Source of the DNA: an uncultured Chromatiaceae bacterium
GTDB taxonomy: Bacteria; Pseudomonadota; Gammaproteobacteria; Enterobacterales; Alteromonadaceae
Length of the DNA stretch: 64,000 nt
Assembly (NCBI GenBank): GCA_937978655.1
Contig: CALJUX010000081.1
Location: forward strand, 73,599-137,598
Direction of reading: 5' to 3'
Of the stretch, positions 46,851 through 53,397 are shown one piece after another (position 1 is the stretch's first letter; each line of letters begins with the position of its first letter). A model generated the notes under the pieces. It worked only from the letters and a program-made list of their open reading frames with translations. It did no database searches and had not been told where the DNA came from. The position numbers and the translations under genes are program-made.

Positions 46851-47156
46851 ATGCGAACCCCAACGACCGTTGAAGCTCGAATCCTAAATGAACTATTTGT
46901 GCGTGCAGAACTATCGTATGACGCAAAATCATTATTAGTGGAATCAATGGATGATGGCAGGATGGGCAGCTTAAAGATCGGAATCAATCATTCTGAGCGG
47001 AGATTTGGTGCAGCTTGTGCAGAGTTTGAACTGATAGATGATGATGGAAAACCAGTGCTATTTTCGTTGTACCTTGATAAAGCAGGCGAGCCTTATGAAT
47101 TGGATGCATTCAAGAGTGATTTCAGTGAAACAATCCTGCTGCAAAACAACTCATAA
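46851..47156 (+). CDS. Integron cassette 1: small protein, DUF6984-like
   Basis: 101 aa, starting 10 bp after the attI-like core. The start LRTPTxxEARILNELF and the segments LLVESMDDGRMGSL and SLYLDKAGEPYELDAFKSDFS recall DUF6984, a small cytosolic family of unknown function; this is from memory and tentative. As first cassette it should be the best expressed. AT-richer than the integrase. The stop codon lies within the attC site. Confidence 0.6.
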   Translation: MRTPTTVEARILNELFVRAELSYDAKSLLVESMDDGRMGSLKIGINHSERRFGAACAEFELIDDDGKPVLFSLYLDKAGEPYELDAFKSDFSETILLQNNS

Positions 47157-47231
47157 CAAGCGCCTTAAACAATGCGGCCTTCGGCCGCAGGACTCGCAAC
47201 AAGTTGCTCGCCGTTTAGGCGATAGTTATAC
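47152..47231 (+). repeat. attC site 1
   Basis: R'' ATAAC and L'' AAGCGCCTTAAAC at the left pair with GTTTAGGCGATAG and R' GTTATAC at the right. A central GCGGCC-TTC-GGCCGC hairpin lies inside. Crossover expected after G47225. Confidence 0.9.
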
Positions 47232-47274
47232 GTAAAGGGATTTAATCATTAAACCAGTAAGCCAATTATTCACC

Positions 47275-47607
47275 ATGATGGCAGCTTTCTCATTTGCTGT
47301 TGCAGTTTTTAAGCAAGAGTATGGAGCAATCTATTCGCACACGACTATCGTGTTAACCGGTTTAATTTTATGGTTTGTTGGCTTAACGGCATCATTTCCC
47401 GTTAATCCAGATTTTAATCGTGCACTAGCCTCGTCACTAGAGGCGGTACTTTACTATTGGGGCCTGTTTCTACTGCTGTTTTTTGTAGGTTTTTGTATCA
47501 ACGGGAAGTTAAGTTTATTTTCTGTATCGTCAATCTTTTACGTAGCTGCGATTTTTAGCGTGTTTTGTACGGCAATATTTTTCGGCGTAAAGAGGCGAGT
47601 TTGGTAG
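47275..47607 (+). CDS. Integron cassette 2: small membrane protein
   Basis: 110 aa from the ATG at 47275. Hydrophobic segments at about residues 2-12, 24-40, 58-78 and 84-104 suggest an integral membrane protein. AAAGGGA lies at 47234-47240, 7 nt before an in-frame ATT (47248), so translation could start there and add nine residues (KPVSQLFTM). ATT starts are rare, hence only noted. Family not recognised. Confidence 0.6.
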   Translation: MMAAFSFAVAVFKQEYGAIYSHTTIVLTGLILWFVGLTASFPVNPDFNRALASSLEAVLYYWGLFLLLFFVGFCINGKLSLFSVSSIFYVAAIFSVFCTAIFFGVKRRVW

Positions 47608-47608
47608 C

Positions 47609-47697
47609 GTATAACAAGTTACTTAATTTCGTTCCGGCCATAAAAAGCATGGCCTCCACGGGACTGCCTGCGGCAGCCCATTAGTAAATAGTTAGCT
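47609..47697 (+). repeat. attC site 2
   Basis: GTATAAC ... GTTAGCT bound an 89-bp imperfect inverted repeat (TTACTTAATTT at the left, AGTAAATA at the right) with inner GGCCAT and GCCTGCGGC hairpins. Confidence 0.8.
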
Positions 47698-47702
47698 GAA
47701 CT

Positions 47703-48092
47703 ATGAAAGATTCAACCAAGTTAGCCATTTCTAGATTCCTCTTGGCAAATGTCTTTGTCGGTTTACCTTTATATATTGCTCTTTTTGCTTGGTTACAAAA
47801 ACATGCACTATCTTTTAGCAACTTTGACGACCTCAGGTTCATTCTTGAATTAGGTGTGTTGTTAACAAGCTTAAGTACAGTTATCGGCGTATTTTCTATA
47901 GTTCCGCTTTGGGTATTGGCTAAAAGGTTTAAGTTTGCTTCTTACGCGAGCATTGTATTTTTCAGTGTGCTGCCATCGTTTTTACTGTATCTAAACGACA
48001 GTAAACAATTTTATTTGTACTCTTTGGCAATTAGTGCGGCAATCGGCTTAAGTTTCTTTAAAATGAGCAAATCAATTAATGTCAACAGCTAA
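47703..48092 (+). CDS. Integron cassette 3: small membrane protein
   Basis: 129 aa, with ATG five bases after attC2. Four hydrophobic segments (about 9-30, 45-68, 76-95, 103-120) predict an inner-membrane protein. No motif recognised. Its stop codon lies within the next attC. AT-rich codon use contrasts with the chromosomal flanks. Confidence 0.65.
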   Translation: MKDSTKLAISRFLLANVFVGLPLYIALFAWLQKHALSFSNFDDLRFILELGVLLTSLSTVIGVFSIVPLWVLAKRFKFASYASIVFFSVLPSFLLYLNDSKQFYLYSLAISAAIGLSFFKMSKSINVNS

Positions 48093-48161
48093 CAAGGCAA
48101 GTCAGCATCGCACCTTCGGTGCTGGACTCGCTAACGCTCGCCGCTGCTTGCGACGTTAGCT
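48087..48161 (+). repeat. attC site 3
   Basis: AGCTAAC and GTTAGCT are perfect complements at the ends. The inside pairs GGCAAG...CTTGCG, with GCACC-TTC-GGTGC and GCTAACGCTCGC. Similar in type to attC5. Confidence 0.9.
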
Positions 48162-48174
48162 GGATAATTGCTTC

Positions 48175-48525
48175 GTGAAGTATTTCGTCATTTTAGTATC
48201 TTGCATACTCATATTGAGTCTTTGGCCGTCATGGAGTGATGGGCCGTACGAGGTTTACTGGATTGATGGGAAAAAAAGCCTTGGTTATAGCTTGGGTGAT
48301 GGGGCATACATCCGGCGGATAGAAAGTCCAAGGAAAATCGAGGCAAACGAAAAGTACATCTCTATGTATGCGTGCCCTGATGACTCTTGTGGTTTTTATT
48401 ACATTGATAAGAGCAAGGATCATCAATTTGCTGAGGCAACAGAATTTGTGTTTGGGCCATATACAAAAGCTAAGTTTATGGAATTACAGCAAACTATGTT
48501 ACTTCCCAAGTTAGAAGCGGATTAA
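48175..48525 (+). CDS. Integron cassette 4: secreted or anchored small protein
   Basis: 116 aa from a GTG at 48175. The first 20 residues (YFVILVSCILILSLWPSW) form a signal peptide or anchor. The mature part is acidic and Tyr-rich, with a CPDDSC pair that could form a disulfide. Family not recognised. Confidence 0.6.
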   Translation: MKYFVILVSCILILSLWPSWSDGPYEVYWIDGKKSLGYSLGDGAYIRRIESPRKIEANEKYISMYACPDDSCGFYYIDKSKDHQFAEATEFVFGPYTKAKFMELQQTMLLPKLEAD

Positions 48526-48531
48526 ATTAAA

Positions 48532-48623
48532 TGCTAACAAGCAAATTTTATCGCCAGCAAAAAACGCTGGCTGCGACGGCAAAACGCATGCGCGTTTTCC
48601 CGCGCTAAATTTGGTAGTTAAGT
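48532..48623 (+). repeat. attC site 4
   Basis: TGCTAAC ... GTTAAGT. The body starts AAGCAAATTTTATCGCC and ends CCGCGCTAAATTTGGTA, a type shared with attC6 and attC8. Inner hairpins: CCAGC/GCTGG and AAAACGCATGCGCGTTTT. Confidence 0.88.
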
Positions 48624-48633
48624 GTACTTAGTG

Positions 48634-48909
48634 ATGGAAGAATCAATAAAACGAGCGATGTTGGAGTTGAATAATATCAACTTGCCATGGAAAAATATGG
48701 TGCAAAATCAATTGGAATATTGCTTGGAAGTAGTATCCGGTAAATCGTCTCCTGAACAACTCGAGAAATTAAATATTGGATTGATTGCTGTTCGTGAGTT
48801 GGATGATAGATATGCTCTATTTGATCTGCTTACCGGAATACAATATGAGATGCAGCATAAGTACTTGTCATATGCAGCTAAAGTAAGGTTAAACATACAT
48901 AAACGATGA
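48634..48909 (+). CDS. Integron cassette 5: Tsi6-like immunity protein (putative)
   Basis: 91 aa from the ATG at 48634; in-frame GTG codons at 48631 and 48622 are alternatives. A short all-helical protein. The order of QLEYCLEVVSGKSSPEQL, then LNIGLIAVRELDD, then a third helix parallels Tsi6, the immunity protein that blocks the T6SS NADase effector Tse6. The likeness is by eye and moderate. No effector or T6SS gene is nearby, so it would be an orphan protective gene, a common kind of integron cargo. Confidence 0.5.
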   Translation: MEESIKRAMLELNNINLPWKNMVQNQLEYCLEVVSGKSSPEQLEKLNIGLIAVRELDDRYALFDLLTGIQYEMQHKYLSYAAKVRLNIHKR

Positions 48910-48912
48910 AAC

Positions 48913-48985
48913 ACTTAACAAGCAAAGGCAGCAATGCCCTGCGGGCTGGACGCGCTAACGCGCGCCGCTGCTTTGGTAGTTAGGT
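48913..48985 (+). repeat. attC site 5
   Basis: ACTTAAC ... GTTAGGT, body AAGCAAAGGCAGCAATGCCC paired with GGGC and CGCCGCTGCTTTGGTA. Same type as attC3. Confidence 0.9.
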
Positions 48986-48990
48986 GAACT

Positions 48991-49314
48991 ATGTATAAGA
49001 TTTTAAGTTTAATATTTTGCATTCTTACGTTGCTGAACACATTGGGGTGTTCTCCTGCGGCAGAAACATCTACTAAATCTGAAGTTAAGTATTTTGCGAT
49101 TTACATTGATAATAAAACATTGAAGGTTGACGGGGTTCAAAAATCCGTTGACGAATTCATTGCTGAAATAAAACTACAGCAAAGCTCTGGTGCAAATATT
49201 CAATTAAATGTTGCAGCTAGCAATAGTCAAGAAAAAGAGGCTACTGAGTTGGCTCGTCGACTAAAAGCAGAACTAAATATAAAGCGCGTAGGCTTAATGC
49301 TGGAAAGTATGTAA
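48991..49314 (+). CDS. Integron cassette 6: small lipoprotein
   Basis: 107 aa; the ATG is five bases after attC5. A lipoprotein signal (MYKILSLIFCILTLLNTLGC, lipid Cys 20) precedes a periplasmic domain of about 75 residues with the pattern YIDNKTLKVDGVQKSVDEF ... IQLNVAAS ... KRVGLMLES. This faintly resembles the periplasmic fold of ExbD/TolR. No membrane helix besides the signal. Function unknown. Confidence 0.6.
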   Translation: MYKILSLIFCILTLLNTLGCSPAAETSTKSEVKYFAIYIDNKTLKVDGVQKSVDEFIAEIKLQQSSGANIQLNVAASNSQEKEATELARRLKAELNIKRVGLMLESM

Positions 49315-49318
49315 ACGC

Positions 49319-49408
49319 ACCTAACAAACAAATGTTATCGCCCACGCTTTACGTGGGCTGCGACGTCAACCGCTGCGCGGTTTTCCGCGCCAAATTTGGT
49401 AGTTATAC
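49319..49408 (+). repeat. attC site 6
   Basis: ACCTAAC ... GTTATAC, body AACAAATGTTATCGCCCACG ... CCGCGCCAAATTTGGTA. Inner hairpins CCCACG-CTTTA-CGTGGG and AACCGC-TG-CGCGGTT. Same type as attC4 and attC8. Confidence 0.9.
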
Positions 49409-49428
49409 AACAACAGGGAATATTTATA

Positions 49429-49749
49429 GTGGAAGTTATTGCCAAAAAAATATCTAAAAAATCACTTTTCAAACTTCTTTTTATTGGTTTTACAGTGGGG
49501 TTAACTATCTTTTCTCTTTTATGTGGTATTGCAGCGATATTTGGAGCTGAGACCGTTCAATGGAATGGTATCTATCGTACTGGTGTTGAAGGTCTTCTCT
49601 ACAGCATTTTCATGGGGCCAGTACTTGGGATTGTATTCTCCTGTGTAATATGGCTGTTTCTTGTTCCAGGGTTATGGATTTATTCATTCTTTCAACCGCT
49701 CAAAGTGTCTTTTAAAAACATTCTCAATGAGCAACCAAAAGTTGTATAA
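49429..49749 (+). CDS. Integron cassette 7: two- or three-helix membrane protein
   Basis: 106 aa from a GTG at 49429 with GGGA about 10 nt upstream. Hydrophobic stretches (LFIGFTVGLTIFSLLCGIAA and VLGIVFSCVIWLFLVPGLWI) indicate an inner-membrane protein with a basic N-terminus (KKISKKSLFK). No family recognised. The stop codon lies in attC7. Confidence 0.6.
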   Translation: MEVIAKKISKKSLFKLLFIGFTVGLTIFSLLCGIAAIFGAETVQWNGIYRTGVEGLLYSIFMGPVLGIVFSCVIWLFLVPGLWIYSFFQPLKVSFKNILNEQPKVV

Positions 49750-49827
49750 CAAGTTGCTGTTGGTCGCCCCTGTGGGGCTGGGCCGCCCAACGCGGTGCGT
49801 TGTCCTCCCCAAAGCAAATAGTTATGT
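49744..49827 (+). repeat. attC site 7
   Basis: GTATAAC ... GTTATGT. Body AAGTTGCTGTTGGTCGCCCC-TGT-GGGGCTGG and CCAACGCGGTGCGTTG, ending AAAGCAAATA. Confidence 0.85.
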
Positions 49828-49847
49828 GCTCAAGAGAAAATTCGGTT

Positions 49848-50093
49848 ATGGATGATAAATTCTGGGAAGTCGTAAATAGATACATTGATAAAGCCAATGA
49901 GATAAAAGACGAGACATCAATGCCACAAGCAAGTTCGTCAATACTCTATGCAGCAGCAAGGTACAACGCTTTGAATATCATCATGAATTATCCAGAAGTC
50001 GATTGCGAACACCAAATAAAAGAACATATTGAAATCTATGAAGAGTTTTTAAGAAATTCTTTCAATCATCTCAATGGTCAAAAACGTACATAA
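49848..50093 (+). CDS. Integron cassette 8: DUF3144 protein
   Basis: 81 aa from the ATG at 49848; an ATG at 49824 inside the attC core would add eight residues. DDKFWEVVNRYIDKANEIKD and SSSILYAAARYNAL are typical of DUF3144, a small helical cytosolic family without known function. The stop codon lies within attC8. Confidence 0.68.
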   Translation: MDDKFWEVVNRYIDKANEIKDETSMPQASSSILYAAARYNALNIIMNYPEVDCEHQIKEHIEIYEEFLRNSFNHLNGQKRT

Positions 50094-50180
50094 CAAGCAA
50101 ATGTTAATCGCCCACGCTGGGCGTGGGCTGGGGCGGCAAAACACATGCGCATTTTCCCGCGCTAAATTTGGTAGTGAGGC
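50088..50180 (+). repeat. attC site 8, with altered R' core
   Basis: Left end ACATAAC, body AAGCAAATGTTAATCGCCCA ... CCGCGCTAAATTTGGTA as in attC4 and attC6. The right core reads GTGAGGC instead of GTTRRRY, so the recombination triplet GTT is lost. Confidence 0.82.
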
Positions 50181-50187
50181 ATTCATA

Positions 50188-50631
50188 ATGAGTAAAGTCA
50201 TATTTTCAATACTTTTTATATTTGCTTTTCAATGCAATGCAGACGAGCAATGCAAAGAGATGAATATATCGGGCGTAAATTTTTCCACGTCATTGGATCG
50301 TGTGGTTAAAGAGTTTGGCCCTTTTCGTAAAAAAGAGTATTTTCGAGATATCGAAACTAAAGGACAATACTCGGGTTGGTCTTTATCTAAAGATGGGTTG
50401 GACGTTTTTGTAGCCGATTTAGGCGGATTTACCTACGCAAATATCACCGGTCCTGTTTATATAGTCTCAAGTCAATATAAGGTTGGTAATCAATATCCTG
50501 AAGCTAATGGACGCAAAGAAATCGAAATTTTTCCTTGCTTAGAGCCTTCGATAACTGAACAAAAAATCACGTTAAAGTTAAATTCAATAGGCACTATTCA
50601 ATCAATTAAAGTCGAAGAATATGGGTTGTAA
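50188..50631 (+). CDS. Integron cassette 9: secreted small protein
   Basis: 147 aa from the ATG at 50188. A signal peptide (MSKVIFSILFIFAFQCNA) is followed by a mature domain of about 128 residues with Cys in EQCKEM and FPCLEP. The frame stays open upstream through attC8, but that part is not coding. No family recognised. A periplasmic location is inferred. Confidence 0.62.
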   Translation: MSKVIFSILFIFAFQCNADEQCKEMNISGVNFSTSLDRVVKEFGPFRKKEYFRDIETKGQYSGWSLSKDGLDVFVADLGGFTYANITGPVYIVSSQYKVGNQYPEANGRKEIEIFPCLEPSITEQKITLKLNSIGTIQSIKVEEYGL

Positions 50632-50712
50632 GCCTAACAAGCGCCTTAAACGTCGAAGCCTTCTACCGCTGGACTCGCAACAAGTTGCTTGCAGCTTGGG
50701 CGATTGTTAGAG
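50632..50712 (+). repeat. attC site 9
   Basis: GCCTAAC ... GTTAGAG. Body AAGCGCCTTAAACGTCGAAG ... ACTCGCAACAAGTTGCTTGC ... GGGCGATT, same type as attC1. Last clear attC of the array. Confidence 0.85.
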
Positions 50713-50726
50713 CGTAGGGAGTAGCT

Positions 50727-50912
50727 GTGGAGAACTTAAAAAATATATTGATTGAGCTTGAGGAGCGTCTTTTCCAGCCTGATGTTCGAAGTTCTTCAAG
50801 TAAGCTCGCTCAGCTAATCGCTGATCATTTTATTGAAATTGGTGCTTCAGGTTTGCGATTTGGCGCAAAGCGGCTCGAACCTCTCACCCCGATGTTACGC
50901 ATAACTAAATAA
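50727..50912 (+). pseudogene. Integron cassette 10: truncated DUF4440/NTF2-like gene
   Basis: 61 codons from a GTG at 50727. The N-terminal 47 residues (LEERLFQPDVRSSSSKLAQL, IADHFIEIGASGLRFG) look like the start of DUF4440/NTF2-fold proteins, which are normally 110-130 aa. The frame then runs into RLEPLTPMLRITK and stops. The rest of the domain and any attC are missing. So the cassette was cut, probably by recombination or deletion near 50890, or it encodes a shortened protein. Confidence 0.55.
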
Positions 50913-50928
50913 TCCTCATAGGTCATAT

Positions 50929-51141
50929 ATGGCAAAAGTATCAAAAGATGGTCAGGGAAAGACTCTATACCTTGAATTAAGTGTCTATCCCTGTGGTAGT
51001 GCAAATCCTGAAAAAAACCTGACGATTTCATGCGCTGATTCAGACACGCAGTTCAAAACGACTTTGTCAGATGAAGGTCTGCAAAAATTTAAAGCACATA
51101 TTCTGGCGTTTTATGCAGAGCATGTGCTGAAAAACACATAA
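50929..51141 (+). CDS. Small hypothetical protein in the distal cassette region
   Basis: 70 aa from the ATG at 50929, with AGG 6 nt upstream. KTLYLELSVYPCGSANPEK and TLSDEGLQKFKAHILAFY suggest a small alpha/beta protein with a C-terminal helix. No family recognised. It follows the truncated cassette and has only a degenerate attC-like end. Confidence 0.5.
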   Translation: MAKVSKDGQGKTLYLELSVYPCGSANPEKNLTISCADSDTQFKTTLSDEGLQKFKAHILAFYAEHVLKNT

Positions 51142-51143
51142 TA

Positions 51144-51190
51144 AATAACATTGGGTCGTTGTAGTGGCTGCCCAGCGCACAGGGTTATAT
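51144..51190 (+). repeat. Possible degenerate attC remnant
   Basis: AATAAC at the left and GTTATAT at the right flank a 34-bp core with TTGGG/CCCAG. Too short for a normal attC. A sequence resembling the 3' half of attC1 (CACAAGTTCGCTCGGGCTTTAG) lies at 51288-51309. Remnants are suspected only. Confidence 0.3.
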
Positions 51191-51329
51191 ACATTTATTT
51201 AGTTTGTATATCGCTCGTTGGCAACGTCTATTCTGTTTTGTGAAAGCAGAATTTTATAATGAACCACGTCTTCATCGGCTACGACGCACACAAGTTCGCT
51301 CGGGCTTTAGAGTAAAATTGGCAACATCT

Positions 51330-51890
51330 ATGAATAGTCAGCTTTTAGAATTAAGAAAAACTATTGAAGAGTTAAGTGCGGAGAATGATTTTTTAAGGAG
51401 AAAGGTCGCTTTTTTTGAACAGCATCCTAACGTAGTTGCCGGGATCCGTGGAGAGTCTTTGGTCTCCAATCTGGTTTCTGGGATTGTTACTGAATTAAAT
51501 GCACCACATGATATTGATACAAAAAATGGACTGAGAATTGAGGTCAAATATTCAAAACTGAATTTGGCTAACAGGAAAATGACTGACACGACTAAACGTT
51601 GGTCGTGGAAAAACATTTTCGGCTCTGGAGGGCGGAAAAATTATGATCGGCTGATACTTATTGGCGAGGTTGATCAACGTTACAGCGATAAGTATCTGCA
51701 ACCGAATAGTCCCTATGTTATTTTTGACGTTGGCTTTGATGATGTGATGAAACTTACTTCATTGACCGAACATCGGCAACGGCTTATACAACTGTCGACA
51801 AATCCAGCAAGTGTGCGTTCCCGGGCTAAATCTTTATATAGTGACTATCAGGTTACAGCAGATGATCTGACAAAAAAATATGGGCTCTGA
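51330..51890 (+). CDS. Putative PD-(D/E)XK-type nuclease with N-terminal coiled coil
   Basis: 186 aa from the ATG at 51330; an open frame continues upstream to a TTG at 51204 but shows no leader. Residues 1-35 (LLELRKTIEELSAENDFLRR) form a coiled coil. Then GIRGESLVSNLV, an Asp about 20 residues later (HDIDTKNG), LRIEVKYSKL and YDRLILIG fit the order E...D...ExK of restriction-endonuclease-like folds. No methyltransferase is adjacent. It lies at the far end of the cassette region and shares its AT-richness. Nuclease function is inferred from motifs; it could be a defence or repair gene. Confidence 0.55.
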   Translation: MNSQLLELRKTIEELSAENDFLRRKVAFFEQHPNVVAGIRGESLVSNLVSGIVTELNAPHDIDTKNGLRIEVKYSKLNLANRKMTDTTKRWSWKNIFGSGGRKNYDRLILIGEVDQRYSDKYLQPNSPYVIFDVGFDDVMKLTSLTEHRQRLIQLSTNPASVRSRAKSLYSDYQVTADDLTKKYGL

Positions 51891-51934
51891 CAGGCAACAG
51901 CAAGCGCGGTGGCTTTGTTTGCGTCCTGAGTTGT

Positions 51935-52198
51935 TTGAGTACAATACAAAAGGACATTGCGTTCTTTGTTTTCTTTCTGGTAGTCTGCTATTTACTAATT
52001 TTTTACACCCCGCAAGATCAGGAACATTGGCCCATCCATCCCGAATTTGAAGGCGAGCTGGTACGCGATAACAAAACCGCCGCGCATCGGGATATTCATT
52101 TTTATTTGGATGTTACCTTGTATGATCTTGGTTTAGATGCCGTTGGTACCAATCGGCAAAGGTTTAATTTTGTTATTGGGAAGATAACATGCGCATAA
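51935..52198 (+). CDS. Doubtful small membrane-anchored protein
   Basis: 87 codons from a TTG at 51935. An N-terminal hydrophobic helix (IAFFVFFLVVCYLLIFY) is followed by a polar part (DQEHWPIHPEFEGELVRDNK). No good ribosome site precedes the start, and the C-terminal part is not convincing. It may be a decayed gene. Between 51891 and 52240 I see nothing else. Confidence 0.3.
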   Translation: MSTIQKDIAFFVFFLVVCYLLIFYTPQDQEHWPIHPEFEGELVRDNKTAAHRDIHFYLDVTLYDLGLDAVGTNRQRFNFVIGKITCA

Positions 52199-52240
52199 TA
52201 AATTGCCGCGCACTGACCGCTGAATTTGGCATTGCGTAGT

Positions 52241-52684
52241 ATGAAACATCTGTTGATCTTTATCGGAGCATTGCTGCTCCCATTCACCACGACGCTGGCG
52301 CAAACGGACGTGCAGCGCTCGCATATTGAAGGGCATGTGCCGCCGGCTGAGCAGGCTGAAGCGATGCTGCGCCGTGATCTGGCCGCTTTTTTTACCATGT
52401 TCACAGGAAAGCCAGTTGCGTCGCTGCAAATCGTGACGCTGCGCGATGGTCCTACGCAGTCCGGCGTGGCTTATCCAAAGTTCTACTTCTGGGTCCAGGC
52501 CTCCGGCCCTGACGCTGTGCTCGCCGAAGGTGCGGTGCGTGTGGCGGCCATCGATCAGGTTCGATTTGAAGTCACGAATTTTCTGCCCAAGGCAAAAATT
52601 CAGCAGTCGCCAGGTGAGGTGGCCGCGGTGTTTCCGCAGCCGCTTGTGTCGCTGATTCTCCAGCGTGCAGAAGTGAAGCCGTAG
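52241..52684 (+). CDS. Exported hypothetical protein
   Basis: 147 aa from the ATG at 52241. A signal peptide (KHLLIFIGALLLPFTTTLAQ) precedes a mature domain with YPKFYFWVQASG and AEGAVRVAAIDQVRFEVTNF. Base composition returns to that of the chromosome here, so it lies outside the cassette array. Family not recognised; periplasmic by inference. Confidence 0.65.
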   Translation: MKHLLIFIGALLLPFTTTLAQTDVQRSHIEGHVPPAEQAEAMLRRDLAAFFTMFTGKPVASLQIVTLRDGPTQSGVAYPKFYFWVQASGPDAVLAEGAVRVAAIDQVRFEVTNFLPKAKIQQSPGEVAAVFPQPLVSLILQRAEVKP

Positions 52685-52762
52685 CACGGCACCAATCACT
52701 CAAACGGGCCTGAGCGCACCGGCCGCTGAATTCAACCATTCAATTTTTAGCGGGGTTTAGTC

Positions 52763-53194
52763 ATGCATATTCAAATCGCAGCAAAAGCTGATCACCTGAA
52801 GCTCATCAAGATCTGGGAATCATCGGTGCGGGCAACGCATGATTTTCTGGCGGAAGCTGATCTGCAAGCGTTAAAACCGTTAATCCTGCAACAGTATTTT
52901 GATGCCGTTGACTTAAGGTGCGCCCAAAATGCACAAGGCGATATTGTCGGTTTTTGTGGTGTCCATGACGGTAACATTGAGATGTTATTCATCGCTCCTG
53001 ATGCCCGCGGACAGGGCATTGGCGCCATGCTGGCCGCTCACGCCGTCAATGTGCAAGGCGCGACAAAGGTCGATGTAAATGAGCAAAACCAGCAGGCGCT
53101 GGGTTTTTACCTGCATATTGGTTTTAAGGTGACAGGCCGCTCAGCCGTTGATGGCCAGGGGAAGCCATATCCGCTGTTGCACATGGCGCTGTGA
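52763..53194 (+). CDS. GNAT acetyltransferase, YjaB-like
   Basis: 143 aa. The acetyl-CoA pyrophosphate-binding motif RGQGIG is at 82-87, after MLFIAPDA. WESSVRATHDFL and the C-terminal NEQNQQALGFYLHIGFKVTG and GKPYPLLHM read like E. coli YjaB. The substrate is unknown for this group. It has no operon partner: an exported protein lies upstream and a convergent lipase downstream. Confidence 0.85.
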   Translation: MHIQIAAKADHLKLIKIWESSVRATHDFLAEADLQALKPLILQQYFDAVDLRCAQNAQGDIVGFCGVHDGNIEMLFIAPDARGQGIGAMLAAHAVNVQGATKVDVNEQNQQALGFYLHIGFKVTGRSAVDGQGKPYPLLHMAL

Positions 53195-53363
53195 AATTTA
53201 ACCAGCCAGGACCCGCCGGGAGCGTGGCTTTGCGCGCGGTGCGTTGTTTTAACCGGTATTCATCCGGCGTGTCACCGGTCTGGGTTTTAACAGCAGGGCT
53301 GATTATACCGACAGCTGTTTCTGCATGGCGTCCGGCAATGGCTGGGTTTGATGTTCTTGTTCA

Positions 53364-53387
53364 GCAGCCCCAACCTCATGGGGCTGC
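53364..53387. terminator. Hairpin between convergent genes
   Basis: GCAGCCCC and GGGGCTGC form a perfect 8-bp stem with an AACCTCAT loop between the GNAT gene and the patatin-like gene. No T-run on either side, so it is a weak call. Confidence 0.45.
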
Positions 53388-53397
53388 ACAGGCTACA

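Noticed and set aside
47152..50712. CRISPR array
   Set aside because: The repeats are unequal, imperfect inverted repeats separated by ORFs, which is the attC pattern, not short direct repeats with spacers.
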